A stretch of 64,000 nucleotides of DNA, from positions 62,001 to 126,000 of the forward strand of contig UBUL01000009.1 of the NCBI GenBank assembly GCA_900468625.1, in the 5' to 3' direction. Every line of letters starts with the position of its first letter. The stretch's first letter is position 1. The DNA is from Hyphomicrobiales bacterium (lineage in GTDB: Bacteria; Pseudomonadota; Alphaproteobacteria; Rhizobiales; Rhizobiaceae). Below are positions 9,023-17,632 of the stretch, one piece after another. The notes below the pieces were generated by a model. It was given only the letters and a program-made list of their open reading frames with translations, was not told the DNA's origin and ran no database searches. Both the position numbers and the translations under genes were made by a program.

Positions 9023-9910
9023 TTACGGAACGATCAGCGTGCCGGCGCCGCGCTCGGTGAAGATCTCGAGCAGAACCGAATGGGCCGTCTTGCCGTTGAG
9101 GATGACGACGCCCTGAACGCCGGCCTTGATGGCGTCGATGCAGGTCTCGACCTTCGGGATCATGCCGCCGGAAATCGTGCCGTCGGCGATCAGCGCATGG
9201 GCCTGCGCCACGGACAATTCCTTGATGAGCTGGCCCTGCTTGTCGAGCACGCCGGGAACATCTGTCAGGAAGAGCAGGCGCGTGGCGCTCAATGCACCGG
9301 CGATGGCGCCGGCAAAGGTGTCGGCATTGATGTTGTAGGTCGCGCCGTCGCGGCCGGGAGCGACCGGAGCGATGACCGGGATCATCTCCGATTTGGCGAG
9401 CAGGTCGAGCAGCGTCCGGTCCACTTCGACCACCTCGCCGACGAAGCCGAGATCGAGCACGCGCTCGATGTTGGAATCAGGGTCCTTGATGGTCTTGTGC
9501 GCCTTTTCGGCGAAGACCATGTTGCCGTCCTTGCCGCAAAGGCCGATCGCCCATTCGCCCGTCTGGTTGATCAGCGCGACGATTTCCTTGTTGATCGAGC
9601 CTGCAAGCACCATTTCGACGATTTCTACCGTCTTCTGGTCGGTAACGCGCAGCCCGCCTTCGAACTTCGATTCAATGCCCATCTTCGTCAGCATGGCGCC
9701 GATCTGCGGGCCGCCGCCATGGACGACGATCGGGTTGACGCCCGACTGCTTCAACAGCGCGATATCGGCGGCGAACGCCTTGCCGAGTTCGACATTGCCC
9801 ATGGCATGGCCGCCGTATTTCACGACGATCGTCTTGTTTTCGTAACGCTGCATGTAGGGCAGCGCCTGTGCGAGCAGGTTGGCTTGGAGTTCGCTGTGGG
9901 CTTCGGACAT
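9023..9910 (-). CDS. argB: Acetylglutamate kinase
   Basis: ArgB phosphorylates N-acetylglutamate, the second and usually feedback-controlled step of arginine synthesis. The 295-residue amino acid kinase-fold protein shows [10 protein letters not shown] near the N terminus, [10 protein letters not shown] around residue 63 and the TDVPGV block of the ATP site. The N-terminal extension ([20 protein letters not shown]) resembles the arginine-sensitive hexameric type. A GAAGGGTG ribosome site precedes the ATG. In many rhizobia argB is close to engB and yidC; here a sigma factor cassette lies between. Confidence 0.97.
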   Translation of the reverse strand: MSEAHSELQANLLAQALPYMQRYENKTIVVKYGGHAMGNVELGKAFAADIALLKQSGVNPIVVHGGGPQIGAMLTKMGIESKFEGGLRVTDQKTVEIVEMVLAGSINKEIVALINQTGEWAIGLCGKDGNMVFAEKAHKTIKDPDSNIERVLDLGFVGEVVEVDRTLLDLLAKSEMIPVIAPVAPGRDGATYNINADTFAGAIAGALSATRLLFLTDVPGVLDKQGQLIKELSVAQAHALIADGTISGGMIPKVETCIDAIKAGVQGVVILNGKTAHSVLLEIFTERGAGTLIVP

Positions 9911-10065
9911 GGTGCACCCTTCGGAATTGTTCGCGGCCTTTTATCTCAAGTTTTTGACAGAGGGAATAATGATGTCGGGATTAGTTGATACTATGTCATA
10001 TTCGCGTCGCTGAAATTGATGCTGCCGGCACGTTGGCCGTGGAGGAGTTTTCTTCTAAAGATGGT

Positions 10066-10627
10066 ATGGCGTCGCAATCGAGGATTTGGATGGCGAACGA
10101 AGAGATCGAAGCGCTGATCGGTCGCGTTGCGATGCGCGATCAAAAGGCGTTTGCCGTGCTCTACAAACGCACCAGCTCGAAGCTCCTCGGCGTTAGCTTG
10201 CGTATCGTCGGCAATAAAGCGGATGCGGAAGAGATTTTGCAGGAAGTCTATGTCAGGATTTGGCAGCGGGCGGAGCAGTTTGCAGCTTCGGAAGGGCCGG
10301 CGATACCCTGGCTGACGGCGATCGCGCGCAAGCGAGCCATCGATTTCGTGCGCCCGCAAGCCCGTAGCCGACGAAATAGATAGCGCCTATGATCTCGCCG
10401 ACCTCGAACCGGACCCCGAAGAGCAAGCAATCGTGAAGGGAGAGGGGAGGCGGATTGACAGGTGCATGGAAGAGTTGGAAGCTGATCGTGCGCGGGCAGT
10501 TCGCAGCGCCTATGTCGAGGGCTTGAGCTACCAGGAGCTCGCCGACCAGCACGCGGTGCCACTGAACACTATGCGCACCTGGCTGCGCCGAAGCCTGATC
10601 AGACTGAGAGAGTGCATGGACCGATGA
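10066..10627 (+). pseudogene. ECF RNA polymerase sigma factor, split by a frameshift
   Basis: Two reading frames together make one ECF sigma factor. Frame one (from 10066 or 10090 to about 10353) encodes region 2: RDQKAFAVLYKRTSSKLL, NKADAEEILQEVYVRIWQRA and the end of region 2.4, ARKRAIDFVR. It then runs into a stop at 10383. From about 10352 the +1 frame continues with RKPVADEIDSAYDLADLEP and a complete region 4 (RSAYVEGLSYQELADQH, MRTWLRRSLIRLRECM) to the stop at 10627. One extra C in the CCC run at 10353-10355, or loss of two bases, explains this. The stop overlaps the anti-sigma start (ATGA). It could be a true pseudogene or a sequencing error; the intact partner genes favour error or recent mutation. 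Confidence 0.8.
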
Positions 10628-11337
10628 GTACGCCCGATCAAAGCAAGGGAGGCCGCTCCCGCGACGAAGTCCTGGCCGGAGAATATGTGCTTGGCGTGCT
10701 TTCACTGGAGGACCGGCAAAAGGTCGAGCGCCGCATGCGCAGCGACCGCCAGTTTGCCGCCATCGTCAGCCGCTGGGAGCAGAATCTCTCGGAATTCAAC
10801 GAGGAATATGAAGCGGTGGCACCCGCGGCCGCCGTATTTCCGAAGATCGAAAAGCGGATTTTCGGTGAGGTCGCGCTCGGAGCACATCTCTGGAATTCGC
10901 TCATGCTCTGGCGTTCGGTCGCCTTCGCTTCGCTGTTTCTGGCCGTCGGCGTCCTCGTTTTCGCCATCACGAACGAGGGTGGATTAAGGTCTTCCGCCGG
11001 CAAGCAGCTGACCGCCTCCCTTTCCGGCCAGAATAGCCCGATCAATCTTCTCGCCAATTATGACGTCGCCAACGGGCGTCTGAAGATAACGCCGGTCGCG
11101 GCCGGCAAGCCCGAGGAAAAATCGCTGGAGCTCTGGCTGATTCGAGGCAGCGATCCGGCCGAAGCGCTTGGCGTTCTGCCGCAGACCGGCGATGGCGAAA
11201 TCGTCCTGCCGCCGGAGCTTCACGCTAAGTTGACCGAGGGCGCGATCATTGCTGTCAGCGTCGAGCCCTTCGGCGGCTCGCCGACCGGCAAGCCGACAGG
11301 CGATGTGGTTGCCTCCGGCACGATCCACTTGCCCTGA
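10624..11337 (+). CDS. Anti-sigma factor, RskA family
   Basis: A 237-residue single-pass membrane protein. Residues 1-80 form the cytoplasmic anti-sigma domain (DEVLAGEYVLGVLSLEDRQKV is the ZAS-like helix seen in RskA/ChrR relatives), a transmembrane helix spans about 97-114, and residues 120-237 form the periplasmic RskA C-terminal domain (KSLELWLIRG, PPELHAKL). It should sequester the ECF factor encoded just upstream. Its ATG overlaps the sigma-gene stop (ATGA), the usual coupling for sigma/anti-sigma pairs. A start 12 bases earlier is possible but would lie inside the sigma gene. Confidence 0.9.
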   Translation: MSTPDQSKGGRSRDEVLAGEYVLGVLSLEDRQKVERRMRSDRQFAAIVSRWEQNLSEFNEEYEAVAPAAAVFPKIEKRIFGEVALGAHLWNSLMLWRSVAFASLFLAVGVLVFAITNEGGLRSSAGKQLTASLSGQNSPINLLANYDVANGRLKITPVAAGKPEEKSLELWLIRGSDPAEALGVLPQTGDGEIVLPPELHAKLTEGAIIAVSVEPFGGSPTGKPTGDVVASGTIHLP

Positions 11338-11445
11338 CGAATTTCATCCCGCGAAAAGCAATCGCAGCCGAAACTCTTTGTCCGCGTGCTCCGTATCTCC
11401 TTCCGGCCCCGCCTGACGGGGTAACAAAGAGGGATAGGAGACGTT

Positions 11446-12003
11446 ATGATCAGGACCGTATTTTGCATTGCTGCCTCTGCCGCAATGTTGTCAGCCGCAG
11501 CCGGCCTTGCCTATGCCAAGGACCCGATGGTGGGTGGTGCTGCGATGTATGCCAGCAGGAACATCGTTCAGAACGCCGTGAATTCGAAGGATCACACGAC
11601 GCTTGTTGCGGCCGTCAAGGCGGCCGGCCTTGTCGATACGCTTGAAGGCAAAGGGCCTTTCACCGTCTTCGCACCGACGAACGAGGCCTTCAAGCAGCTG
11701 CCGGCTGGCACGGTCGAAACGCTGCTGAAGCCGGAGAATAAGGAGAAGCTGGTCAAGGTGCTGACCTGCCATGTCGTGGCCGGCGATGACATGGCTGCCG
11801 CACTCAGGAAGTGGGCGATGAGCAAAGGCGGCGAATACGATCTGAAGACGGTTGGCGGCTGCACGATAAAGGCCATGGACAAGGGCGGCAAGCTGACGCT
11901 CACCGACGAAGCGGGCGGTACGGCTCACGTCACCATTGCCGATGTCAAGCAGTCGAACGGCGTGATCCATGTCGTCGACAAGGTGCTGCTGCCAAAGATG
12001 TAA
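11446..12003 (+). CDS. Secreted fasciclin-domain protein
   Basis: A 185-residue protein with a signal peptide (residues 1-24, ending AYAKDP) and one fasciclin (FAS1) domain over about 35-185. The H1 motif FTVFAPTNEAFKQLP and the H2-like VIHVVDKVLLP are plain. FAS1 proteins act at the cell surface in adhesion or envelope stability. A GGAGA ribosome site precedes the ATG. It lies 108 bases after the anti-sigma gene on the same strand and is the obvious target of that sigma factor, as in mycobacterial sigK-rskA-mpt70/mpt83; this regulatory link is inferred from synteny. Confidence 0.93.
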   Translation: MIRTVFCIAASAAMLSAAAGLAYAKDPMVGGAAMYASRNIVQNAVNSKDHTTLVAAVKAAGLVDTLEGKGPFTVFAPTNEAFKQLPAGTVETLLKPENKEKLVKVLTCHVVAGDDMAAALRKWAMSKGGEYDLKTVGGCTIKAMDKGGKLTLTDEAGGTAHVTIADVKQSNGVIHVVDKVLLPKM

Positions 12004-12019
12004 TTCTCAACAGCGATAC

Positions 12020-12057
12020 GGCCGTCGTCTCCTGATGCGGGATCAGGGACGGCGGCC
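12020..12057. terminator. Imperfect hairpin between fasciclin gene and engB
   Basis: GGCCGTCGTC (12020-12029) can pair with GACGGCGGCC (12048-12057) with one G-T pair. It lies between two convergent stops and probably ends one or both transcripts. Confidence 0.5.
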
Positions 12058-12075
12058 TCGTTCTGCCGGTATGTG

Positions 12076-12735
12076 TCAGACCTGAATGCCGGCTGTCAGG
12101 CCGATGGCCTCGCGCAGTTCCTGAAGGCCCACGCCCTTTTCCGAGGAAGTGGCGAGGATACCGGGATAGGCGGCGGGGCGCTTGCGGATTTTTTCGGCGG
12201 TGTCGGCAAGGAGCTTCGGCAGGCCCGCATCCTTGATCTTGTCGGTCTTGGTGAGCACGATCTGATAGGAAACGGCGGCCTTGTCGAGCAGGTCCAGAAC
12301 CTCCGCGTCGTTCTTCTTGATGCCGTGGCGGCTGTCGATCAGCACATAGACGCGCTTCAGCGTCGTGCGCCCGCGCAGATAGTCGAATACCAGTTTCGTC
12401 CAGGCATCGACCTGATCCTTCGGCGCTTCGGCGTAGCCGTAGCCGGGCATGTCGACCAGAGCCATTGGTGGCAGATCGTCGCCCTCGCCGGAAAAGCCAT
12501 CGGGAACGAAATAGTTGAGCTCCTGCGTTCGTCCCGGCGTATTCGAAGTACGCGCCAGCCCCTTATGTCCGACCAGAGCATTGATCAGCGACGACTTGCC
12601 GACATTGGAGCGGCCGGCAAAGGCAATTTCCGGCGGCCCTTCCGGCGGCAGGAACTTCATCGACGGCACGCCGCGGATGAAGATCCACGGTCGCCCGAAG
12701 AGCGGCTTGTCGTCTTTTGTCGTCTGGTCTGCCAT
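12076..12735 (-). CDS. engB: Ribosome biogenesis GTP-binding protein EngB (YsxC/YihA)
   Basis: An essential GTPase that assists late assembly of the large ribosomal subunit. G1 is [11 protein letters not shown]3 [13 protein letters not shown]4 TKTDK, and the conserved [12 protein letters not shown] is the switch-I region. With the ATG at 12735 ([17 protein letters not shown]) the protein has 219 residues, the family's usual length. An upstream ATG at 12786 would add 17 residues ([13 protein letters not shown]) of no conservation; neither start has a strong ribosome site. It is part of the conserved rpmH-rnpA-yidC-engB-argB neighbourhood, here split by an AraC regulator and a hydrolase. Confidence 0.95.
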   Translation of the reverse strand: MADQTTKDDKPLFGRPWIFIRGVPSMKFLPPEGPPEIAFAGRSNVGKSSLINALVGHKGLARTSNTPGRTQELNYFVPDGFSGEGDDLPPMALVDMPGYGYAEAPKDQVDAWTKLVFDYLRGRTTLKRVYVLIDSRHGIKKNDAEVLDLLDKAAVSYQIVLTKTDKIKDAGLPKLLADTAEKIRKRPAAYPGILATSSEKGVGLQELREAIGLTAGIQV

Positions 12736-12882
12736 TTGCTCGGTCTTTTGCTTGGTCTGATGGTTTGGCTTCAAGGTTTTGCCCATGAAAGTCAAGTTTC
12801 GATCAGTCAATCGGCAGCATGAGAGTAAAATCCGCAATTGCTGCACCGCCAATACATCAAAGCCGTGCTAGATCTCGCGCCC

Positions 12883-13710
12883 ATGAAAACCACTACAGAA
12901 CAGAATTATCGTCGGCGTATTGCCCGGGTCATCGAAGCGATCATGCTCGATCCCACGGCACCTCATTCCGTCGAAAGCCTGGCGGCGATCGCTCACTTCT
13001 CGCCATTCCATTTTCACAGGCTCTATCGGGCGATGACAGGCGAAAGCGTAGCCGCCACGATCCGCCGGGTACGGCTTGCGCAGGCCGCTAATCAATTGGC
13101 CGCGAGCCCGGCCTCCGTCACCGAGGCGGCGCTTGAGGCGGGCTATGACAGCTCGCAAAGCTTCGCCCGCGCCTTTCGCGGGATGACCGGCTTTACCCCG
13201 TCAGCGTTCCAGCAGCAGCAGCAGGCGATCACCGCAAATCTGCCCGCCGTTGAGGTAAGTGACCGGGACTCCGCAAAGGTCTTTGGGTTGAGTCATGAAG
13301 GGCCGGCCCAAACGATACCGCACACCTTTCGCCGGCTCGCGCAAAGGCTGGCGGAATTCGGCTGCAGCTGGCACGATATGACCCGCGTAGGCATCGGTTC
13401 CGGCGACCCCGAACAGGGGGAGGGGTTTTGGTATTTCGCGGGCGTCGTGCTGCCGCCGGATGATGCCGCGACGGAAGGGCTGGAGCAGCGTGATCTGCCC
13501 GGTGGCCTCTATGCCTGCTATCGTCTTATGGGGTCGTATACCCTCATTTCTCCGACCTTTCAGACGCTCTTCGGCGGCTGGATGCCGCAGAGCGGCTACG
13601 AGCCTGACGACCGCCCGGTGATCGAAACCTATCTTAACCATCCCGCCAAGGTGATGGAGCATGAAGTAGCCACCGATCTCCTGATCCCGTTGCGTCGTAC
13701 GGCAGCCTGA
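12883..13710 (+). CDS. AraC-family regulator with GyrI-like effector domain
   Basis: The N-terminal hundred residues hold two helix-turn-helix motifs typical of AraC (VESLAAIAHFSPFHFHRLYRAMTGES and TEAALEAGYDSSQSFARAFRGMTG). The C-terminal part (about 120-275) is a GyrI/SbmC-like small-molecule binding domain, as in Rob and related efflux regulators. This is the domain order of the Rob/YdeE type. The ATG at 12883 (MKTTTEQNYRRRIARV) gives 275 residues; an upstream TTG at 12838 in the same frame is less likely. The next gene is a secreted hydrolase 103 bases downstream, a possible target. Confidence 0.9.
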   Translation: MKTTTEQNYRRRIARVIEAIMLDPTAPHSVESLAAIAHFSPFHFHRLYRAMTGESVAATIRRVRLAQAANQLAASPASVTEAALEAGYDSSQSFARAFRGMTGFTPSAFQQQQQAITANLPAVEVSDRDSAKVFGLSHEGPAQTIPHTFRRLAQRLAEFGCSWHDMTRVGIGSGDPEQGEGFWYFAGVVLPPDDAATEGLEQRDLPGGLYACYRLMGSYTLISPTFQTLFGGWMPQSGYEPDDRPVIETYLNHPAKVMEHEVATDLLIPLRRTAA

Positions 13711-13813
13711 GCCGTCTGAATGCAGACTCCCGACTTTACCATGCCGGCCATCAAGGCCGGCGGGTCGGTATCACTTGTCTTTCTCTTGCTTGATTTCGCT
13801 CCCGGAGTAGAAA

Positions 13814-14788
13814 ATGCATTTCACGAAGATTGGAATTCTCTTCGCCATAGGCTTGGCTGCCTCGTCAACTCAAGCTGCCGGTCTGGCTTCCATCAAGGTC
13901 CCTGAAAGTGCGGACAAGCCGGCCCTGAGCGCCTTTGTCTGGTCGCCCTGCGCGACGCCGCCCGGGGACGTGCAGCTTGGACCGATGACGATGCCCGCGG
14001 TCCGCAATTGTCCGATTGACGGAAGCAAGCTGCCACTGGTCATCATCTCGCACGGACATGGCGGCGGCTCCCTCAATCATCACGATGTAGCGGAAACGCT
14101 CGCCGATGCCGGTTTTCTGGTGGTCGCGCTCAACCATCCTGGCGATAATTTTTCCGATCTCAGCCGCTCCGGCGATATTTCGATCATGTTTCAGCGGCCA
14201 CAGGACATCAAGCGGCTTATCGATTTCCTGCTGGGTGACTGGCAGCAGTCGGAAAAGATCGATCCTGACCGCATCGGCTTCTTCGGCTTTTCGCGTGGCG
14301 GCTATACGGGGCTCGTGCTTGCGGGCGCGGTCCCGGATTTTCATGATGCGACCGTGCCATGCCCGGAGCCCGCGCCGATCTGCGGCGAGATCCGCCGCAA
14401 CGAAATACCCGTCGAGCCACTTGCCCGTGACCCGCGCATAAAAGCTTTCGTCCTGGCCGATCCGCTGAGCTTCTTTTCGAAGAAGGAAAGCCTGCGGGCG
14501 GTCAATGCACCGATCCAGCTCTGGAGTTCGGAACATGGCGGTGATGGCGTGCGACCGGAAAATGTCGCGGCACTGGCGGTGAATCTGCCTGACAAGCCGG
14601 ATTTCCGTGTCGTGCCCGGTTCGGCCCATTTCGCCTTTCTGGCGCCATGCCCACCCGGCCTGGCCAAGTCGCAGTCGGAAATCTGCACGGATCAGTCGGG
14701 GTTTGATCGGGCCGAATTTCACGGATTGCTCGATGCCGACGTCCTCGAATTCTTTCAGCGAAACCTCGCATCTGAGCGCAAGAGCTGA
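13814..14788 (+). CDS. Secreted alpha/beta hydrolase (dienelactone hydrolase-like)
   Basis: A 324-residue exported hydrolase. Residues 1-22 are a signal peptide (MHFTKIGILFAIGLAASSTQAA). The oxyanion region is ISHGHGGG at about 79-85, the nucleophile is Ser160 in GFSRGG, and GSAHF near residue 275 supplies the probable catalytic His. The insertion between the nucleophile and the acid contains Cys-rich stretches that may form disulfides. It resembles predicted dienelactone hydrolases or lipases of unknown substrate. A GGAG ribosome site precedes the ATG and a strong terminator follows. Confidence 0.87.
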   Translation: MHFTKIGILFAIGLAASSTQAAGLASIKVPESADKPALSAFVWSPCATPPGDVQLGPMTMPAVRNCPIDGSKLPLVIISHGHGGGSLNHHDVAETLADAGFLVVALNHPGDNFSDLSRSGDISIMFQRPQDIKRLIDFLLGDWQQSEKIDPDRIGFFGFSRGGYTGLVLAGAVPDFHDATVPCPEPAPICGEIRRNEIPVEPLARDPRIKAFVLADPLSFFSKKESLRAVNAPIQLWSSEHGGDGVRPENVAALAVNLPDKPDFRVVPGSAHFAFLAPCPPGLAKSQSEICTDQSGFDRAEFHGLLDADVLEFFQRNLASERKS

Positions 14789-14833
14789 GAAGATCGCTGG
14801 CCCTGTTCGCATCGAATGCCAGCCCCAAAAGAG

Positions 14834-14857
14834 AAGCCCCGCCGAAGCGGGGCTTTT
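14834..14857. terminator. Bidirectional intrinsic terminator
   Basis: AAGCCCCGC (14834-14842) pairs with GCGGGGCTT (14847-14855) around a four-base CGAA loop, followed by T bases on the plus side. It lies 46 bases after the hydrolase stop and 5 bases from the convergent yidC stop. Confidence 0.88.
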
Positions 14858-14861
14858 GCCG

Positions 14862-16667
14862 TCATTTCGATGGAGCCGGTTTTCGTTTGAAGAGGTTCTT
14901 CAGATTGTCGAAGAGTTCCACCTTCACGCCATGCCGCTTCATGATGATCGACTGCTGGATCACCGAGAGCGTGTTGTTCCAGGCCCAGTAGATCACGAGA
15001 CCGGCCGGGAAGCTCGCCAGCATGAACATGAACACCAGCGGCATCCAGTTGAAGATCATCGCCTGGGTCGGGTCCGGCGGCGTCGGGTTCATGCGCATCT
15101 GGAAGAACATGGTAACGCCCATGATCAGCGGCCAGACGCCGAGATGCAGGAAGGTCGGAGCCGCAAAGGGCAGCAGACCGAAGAGGTTGACGATCGACGT
15201 CGGATCCGGTGCCGAAAGGTCCTGTATCCAGCCGAAGAACGGCGCATGGCGCATCTCGATGGTGATGTAGATCACCTTGTAGAGCGAGAAGAAGATCGGG
15301 ATCTGCAGGAGCACCGGCCAGCAGCCGGCGATCGGATTGATCTTCTCTTCCTTGTAAAGCTGCATGGTCGCCTGCTGCAGGCCCATGCGGTCGTCGCCGA
15401 ACTTGGCCTTCAGCTCCTCCATCTTCGGCTGCACGCGCTTCATGTTCGCCATCGAGGCATATTGCCGGCTGGCGAGCGGGAAGAAGAGTGCCTTGACGAC
15501 GATGGTGGTGCAGAGGATGGCGACGCCGAAATTGCCGAAGTAGCGGAAGAAGAAATCCATCAGCTTGAACATCGGCTTGGTGATGAAATAGAACCAGCCC
15601 CAGTCGATCAGACGGTCGAAGCGCGGGATCGAATAGCTGGTTTCGTAGCGGTCGATGACCGGGACTTCCTTGGCGCCGGCGAAGACGAGGTTCTTCAGCT
15701 CGATCGACTGGCCCGGGGCGACGGTTACGGCGTCTTCCTTGTAATCGGCCTGATAGCGCGGCGTGCCGTCGGTAAAGTGCGAGAAGCGCGCGTCATAGGC
15801 CGTCGATTGCGGCGGCACGATGGTTGCGGCCCAATATTTGTCCGTCATGCCGAGCCAGCCGCCGGTCGCCTTGGCGGGCGTCGTGGCTTCCTTCTCGGTG
15901 GACGCGTATTTGGTCTCGATCAGGCCGTCATCGCCGATGACGCCGATGAAGCCTTCATGCAGGACGTAAGCCGACGGCGTCTCGGGCTTGTTGTAGCGGG
16001 TGACGCGGCCGTAGCTCGACAGCGCAACCGGCGCTTGGCCGCTGTTGGCGATCTTGTCGCTGATCGTGAACATGTAGCGATCGTCGACCGAAATGGTGCG
16101 GGTGAAGGTGATGCCCTTGTCGTTGGTGTAGGAGAGCGTCACCGGCGTCTTGTCGGTGAGCTTGTCGCCGCTTGTAAGCTTCCACACGGTCGAGGGGCCG
16201 GGAACTGCGCCGGTCGTGTCGCTGCCGACATAGCCGAGCTCGGTGAAATAGCCGTCCTTGGTATCGGCCGGGCTGAACAGCGTGATGATGGGGCTGCTCT
16301 TGTCGACGGTCTCGTGATAGCTCTTGAGACGGAGATCGTCGAGGCGGGCACCCTCCAGGTTGATGGAGCCGGCAAGGGCCGGCGTGTCGATGATGACGCG
16401 GGCGGAAGCCGTCTTTTCGACGGATTGGTCACGGCTGAGGACCGCAGGCGTCGTCTGGCCGTTTGCCGGCAGCGAACCGTTGACCGCGGTGCCCGCAGGA
16501 GCTGGCTGCGTCGTCTGGGCCTGCTGCGTCTGCTGGTGCTGCTTGGCGGCCTGTTCGGCCTGGCGCTGCGCTTCGAGGCGCGGGTTCATGTAGAAAAACT
16601 GCCAGCCGAGAACGATCAGCACGGACAGTGCAATTGCTATGAAGTAATTGCGGTTGTTTTCCATCAT
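14862..16667 (-). CDS. yidC: Membrane protein insertase YidC
   Basis: YidC inserts and folds inner-membrane proteins, alone or with SecYEG. The 601-residue protein begins with one transmembrane helix ([20 protein letters not shown]), has the large periplasmic beta-supersandwich domain of Gram-negative YidC (about residues 60-360), and ends with the conserved five-helix core (for example [25 protein letters not shown] and [15 protein letters not shown]). The Gln/Thr/Ala-rich stretch at about 38-70 is a flexible linker. Its start overlaps the end of rnpA by 4 bases, so it is translated from the rpmH-rnpA transcript. Confidence 0.97.
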   Translation of the reverse strand: MMENNRNYFIAIALSVLIVLGWQFFYMNPRLEAQRQAEQAAKQHQQTQQAQTTQPAPAGTAVNGSLPANGQTTPAVLSRDQSVEKTASARVIIDTPALAGSINLEGARLDDLRLKSYHETVDKSSPIITLFSPADTKDGYFTELGYVGSDTTGAVPGPSTVWKLTSGDKLTDKTPVTLSYTNDKGITFTRTISVDDRYMFTISDKIANSGQAPVALSSYGRVTRYNKPETPSAYVLHEGFIGVIGDDGLIETKYASTEKEATTPAKATGGWLGMTDKYWAATIVPPQSTAYDARFSHFTDGTPRYQADYKEDAVTVAPGQSIELKNLVFAGAKEVPVIDRYETSYSIPRFDRLIDWGWFYFITKPMFKLMDFFFRYFGNFGVAILCTTIVVKALFFPLASRQYASMANMKRVQPKMEELKAKFGDDRMGLQQATMQLYKEEKINPIAGCWPVLLQIPIFFSLYKVIYITIEMRHAPFFGWIQDLSAPDPTSIVNLFGLLPFAAPTFLHLGVWPLIMGVTMFFQMRMNPTPPDPTQAMIFNWMPLVFMFMLASFPAGLVIYWAWNNTLSVIQQSIIMKRHGVKVELFDNLKNLFKRKPAPSK

Positions 16668-17065
16668 ACTTTCCTGGAGCGGTCGTTTTCCGACCGCCGA
16701 TGTTTCGGCCTGGTTTCGATGCGGCTTACGAGTTCGCTCGCCAGTTTTTCGAAAGGCGCGGTCAGCACCTCGCGTCGCGCGACAACCACATAGTCGTGTC
16801 CGGGCTGCATTGCAAATCCGGCGTGAAGCCGCACGGCTTCTTTCAGCCTGCGCCGCATGCGGTTGCGCTCCACCGCGTTGCCATGTTTTTTGGTAACGGT
16901 AAAACCGACGCGAGGTTCGGCGTCGGCGAGCTTGCGGTCCAGCATTTCTATAAGGAAGAAGCCGCCTCTGCGCTTCTCGCCTTCGCGGACTGCAAGAAAC
17001 TGCGGCCGGCTTTTCAGCCGCCCGACAGTCTTTTTGGGTCGTTCATTCGTCAATTTGCCCGCCAT
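16664..17065 (-). CDS. rnpA: Ribonuclease P protein component
   Basis: RnpA is the protein cofactor of RNase P, which trims the 5' ends of tRNAs. The 133-residue basic protein contains the signature [28 protein letters not shown], quoted here in parts: RVGFTVTKK, then [14 protein letters not shown]. It lies 25 bases after rpmH and overlaps yidC by 4 bases. The N terminus before [11 protein letters not shown] is variable in the family, so the exact start (17065) is less sure than the gene itself. Confidence 0.95.
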   Translation of the reverse strand: MAGKLTNERPKKTVGRLKSRPQFLAVREGEKRRGGFFLIEMLDRKLADAEPRVGFTVTKKHGNAVERNRMRRRLKEAVRLHAGFAMQPGHDYVVVARREVLTAPFEKLASELVSRIETRPKHRRSENDRSRKV

Positions 17066-17090
17066 CCTGGATCATCGGGCACTTCGGCCC

Positions 17091-17225
17091 TTAGGCCGAA
17101 AGACGCTTGCGGCCGCGGTTACGGCGAGCGGAAAGAACCGCACGGCCGCCCTTGGTGGCCATGCGCGCACGGAAGCCGTGGCGACGCTTGCGGACAAGCT
17201 TGGATGGTTGATAGGTACGCTTCAT
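17091..17225 (-). CDS. rpmH: Ribosomal protein bL34
   Basis: A 44-residue, very basic protein starting [18 protein letters not shown] and ending RGRKRLSA, a textbook L34. It is the first gene of the rpmH-rnpA-yidC operon, so the promoter lies in the 17226-17632 gap. Confidence 0.97.
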   Translation of the reverse strand: MKRTYQPSKLVRKRRHGFRARMATKGGRAVLSARRNRGRKRLSA

Positions 17226-17632
17226 TTATTTGAACACCGCGGAGTGCGGCCCTTCTTGAGCTTTGCTTTGAGTAGCAAGGAGCGTTGTTGATTATGGCGA
17301 ACGGACTTGGCCTGCAAATGCGGGCTCCATGACCGGACGTGCGCGGGCTTATACGGACCAAGCCTTCGGAAGTCAATTATATGGGCGCAGATTCCTTGAA
17401 TTCCGGCAAATTCGGCGGTTGTTCGAGGCCCTCGACGACTATTCATTGCTTCTTGCTGCAGATTCATATCCGTGGGGTGAAATTAAGCAATTCGTAAAAT
17501 ATGTAGTAAAACCAATCCGTATATGAGCTGAAAATACTTCAAGCGAACGTTAATGATTTTAGTCGATATCTAACCTAACGCTGAGAACCCATCAATTTGT
17601 GGGGGCTGGGATCAGTGTCGGAGGGATATATC
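17226..17632. other. Intergenic region between rpmH and the chemoreceptor gene
   Basis: This 407-base gap must contain the promoter of the rpmH operon (minus strand) and that of the chemoreceptor gene (plus strand). It is more AT-rich toward its right end (about 17470-17580). I see no open frame with recognisable similarity. Confidence 0.6.

Noticed and set aside
10351..10383. Programmed frameshifting in the ECF sigma gene
   Set aside because: A run of only three Cs, and no slippery heptamer or stimulatory stem recognised; mutation or sequencing error is simpler.
14607..16793. A 728-codon open frame on the plus strand
   Set aside because: It lies antisense to yidC and part of rnpA, is rich in Asp/Arg/Val as expected for a shadow of a GC-rich gene, and has no domain; yidC is certain.
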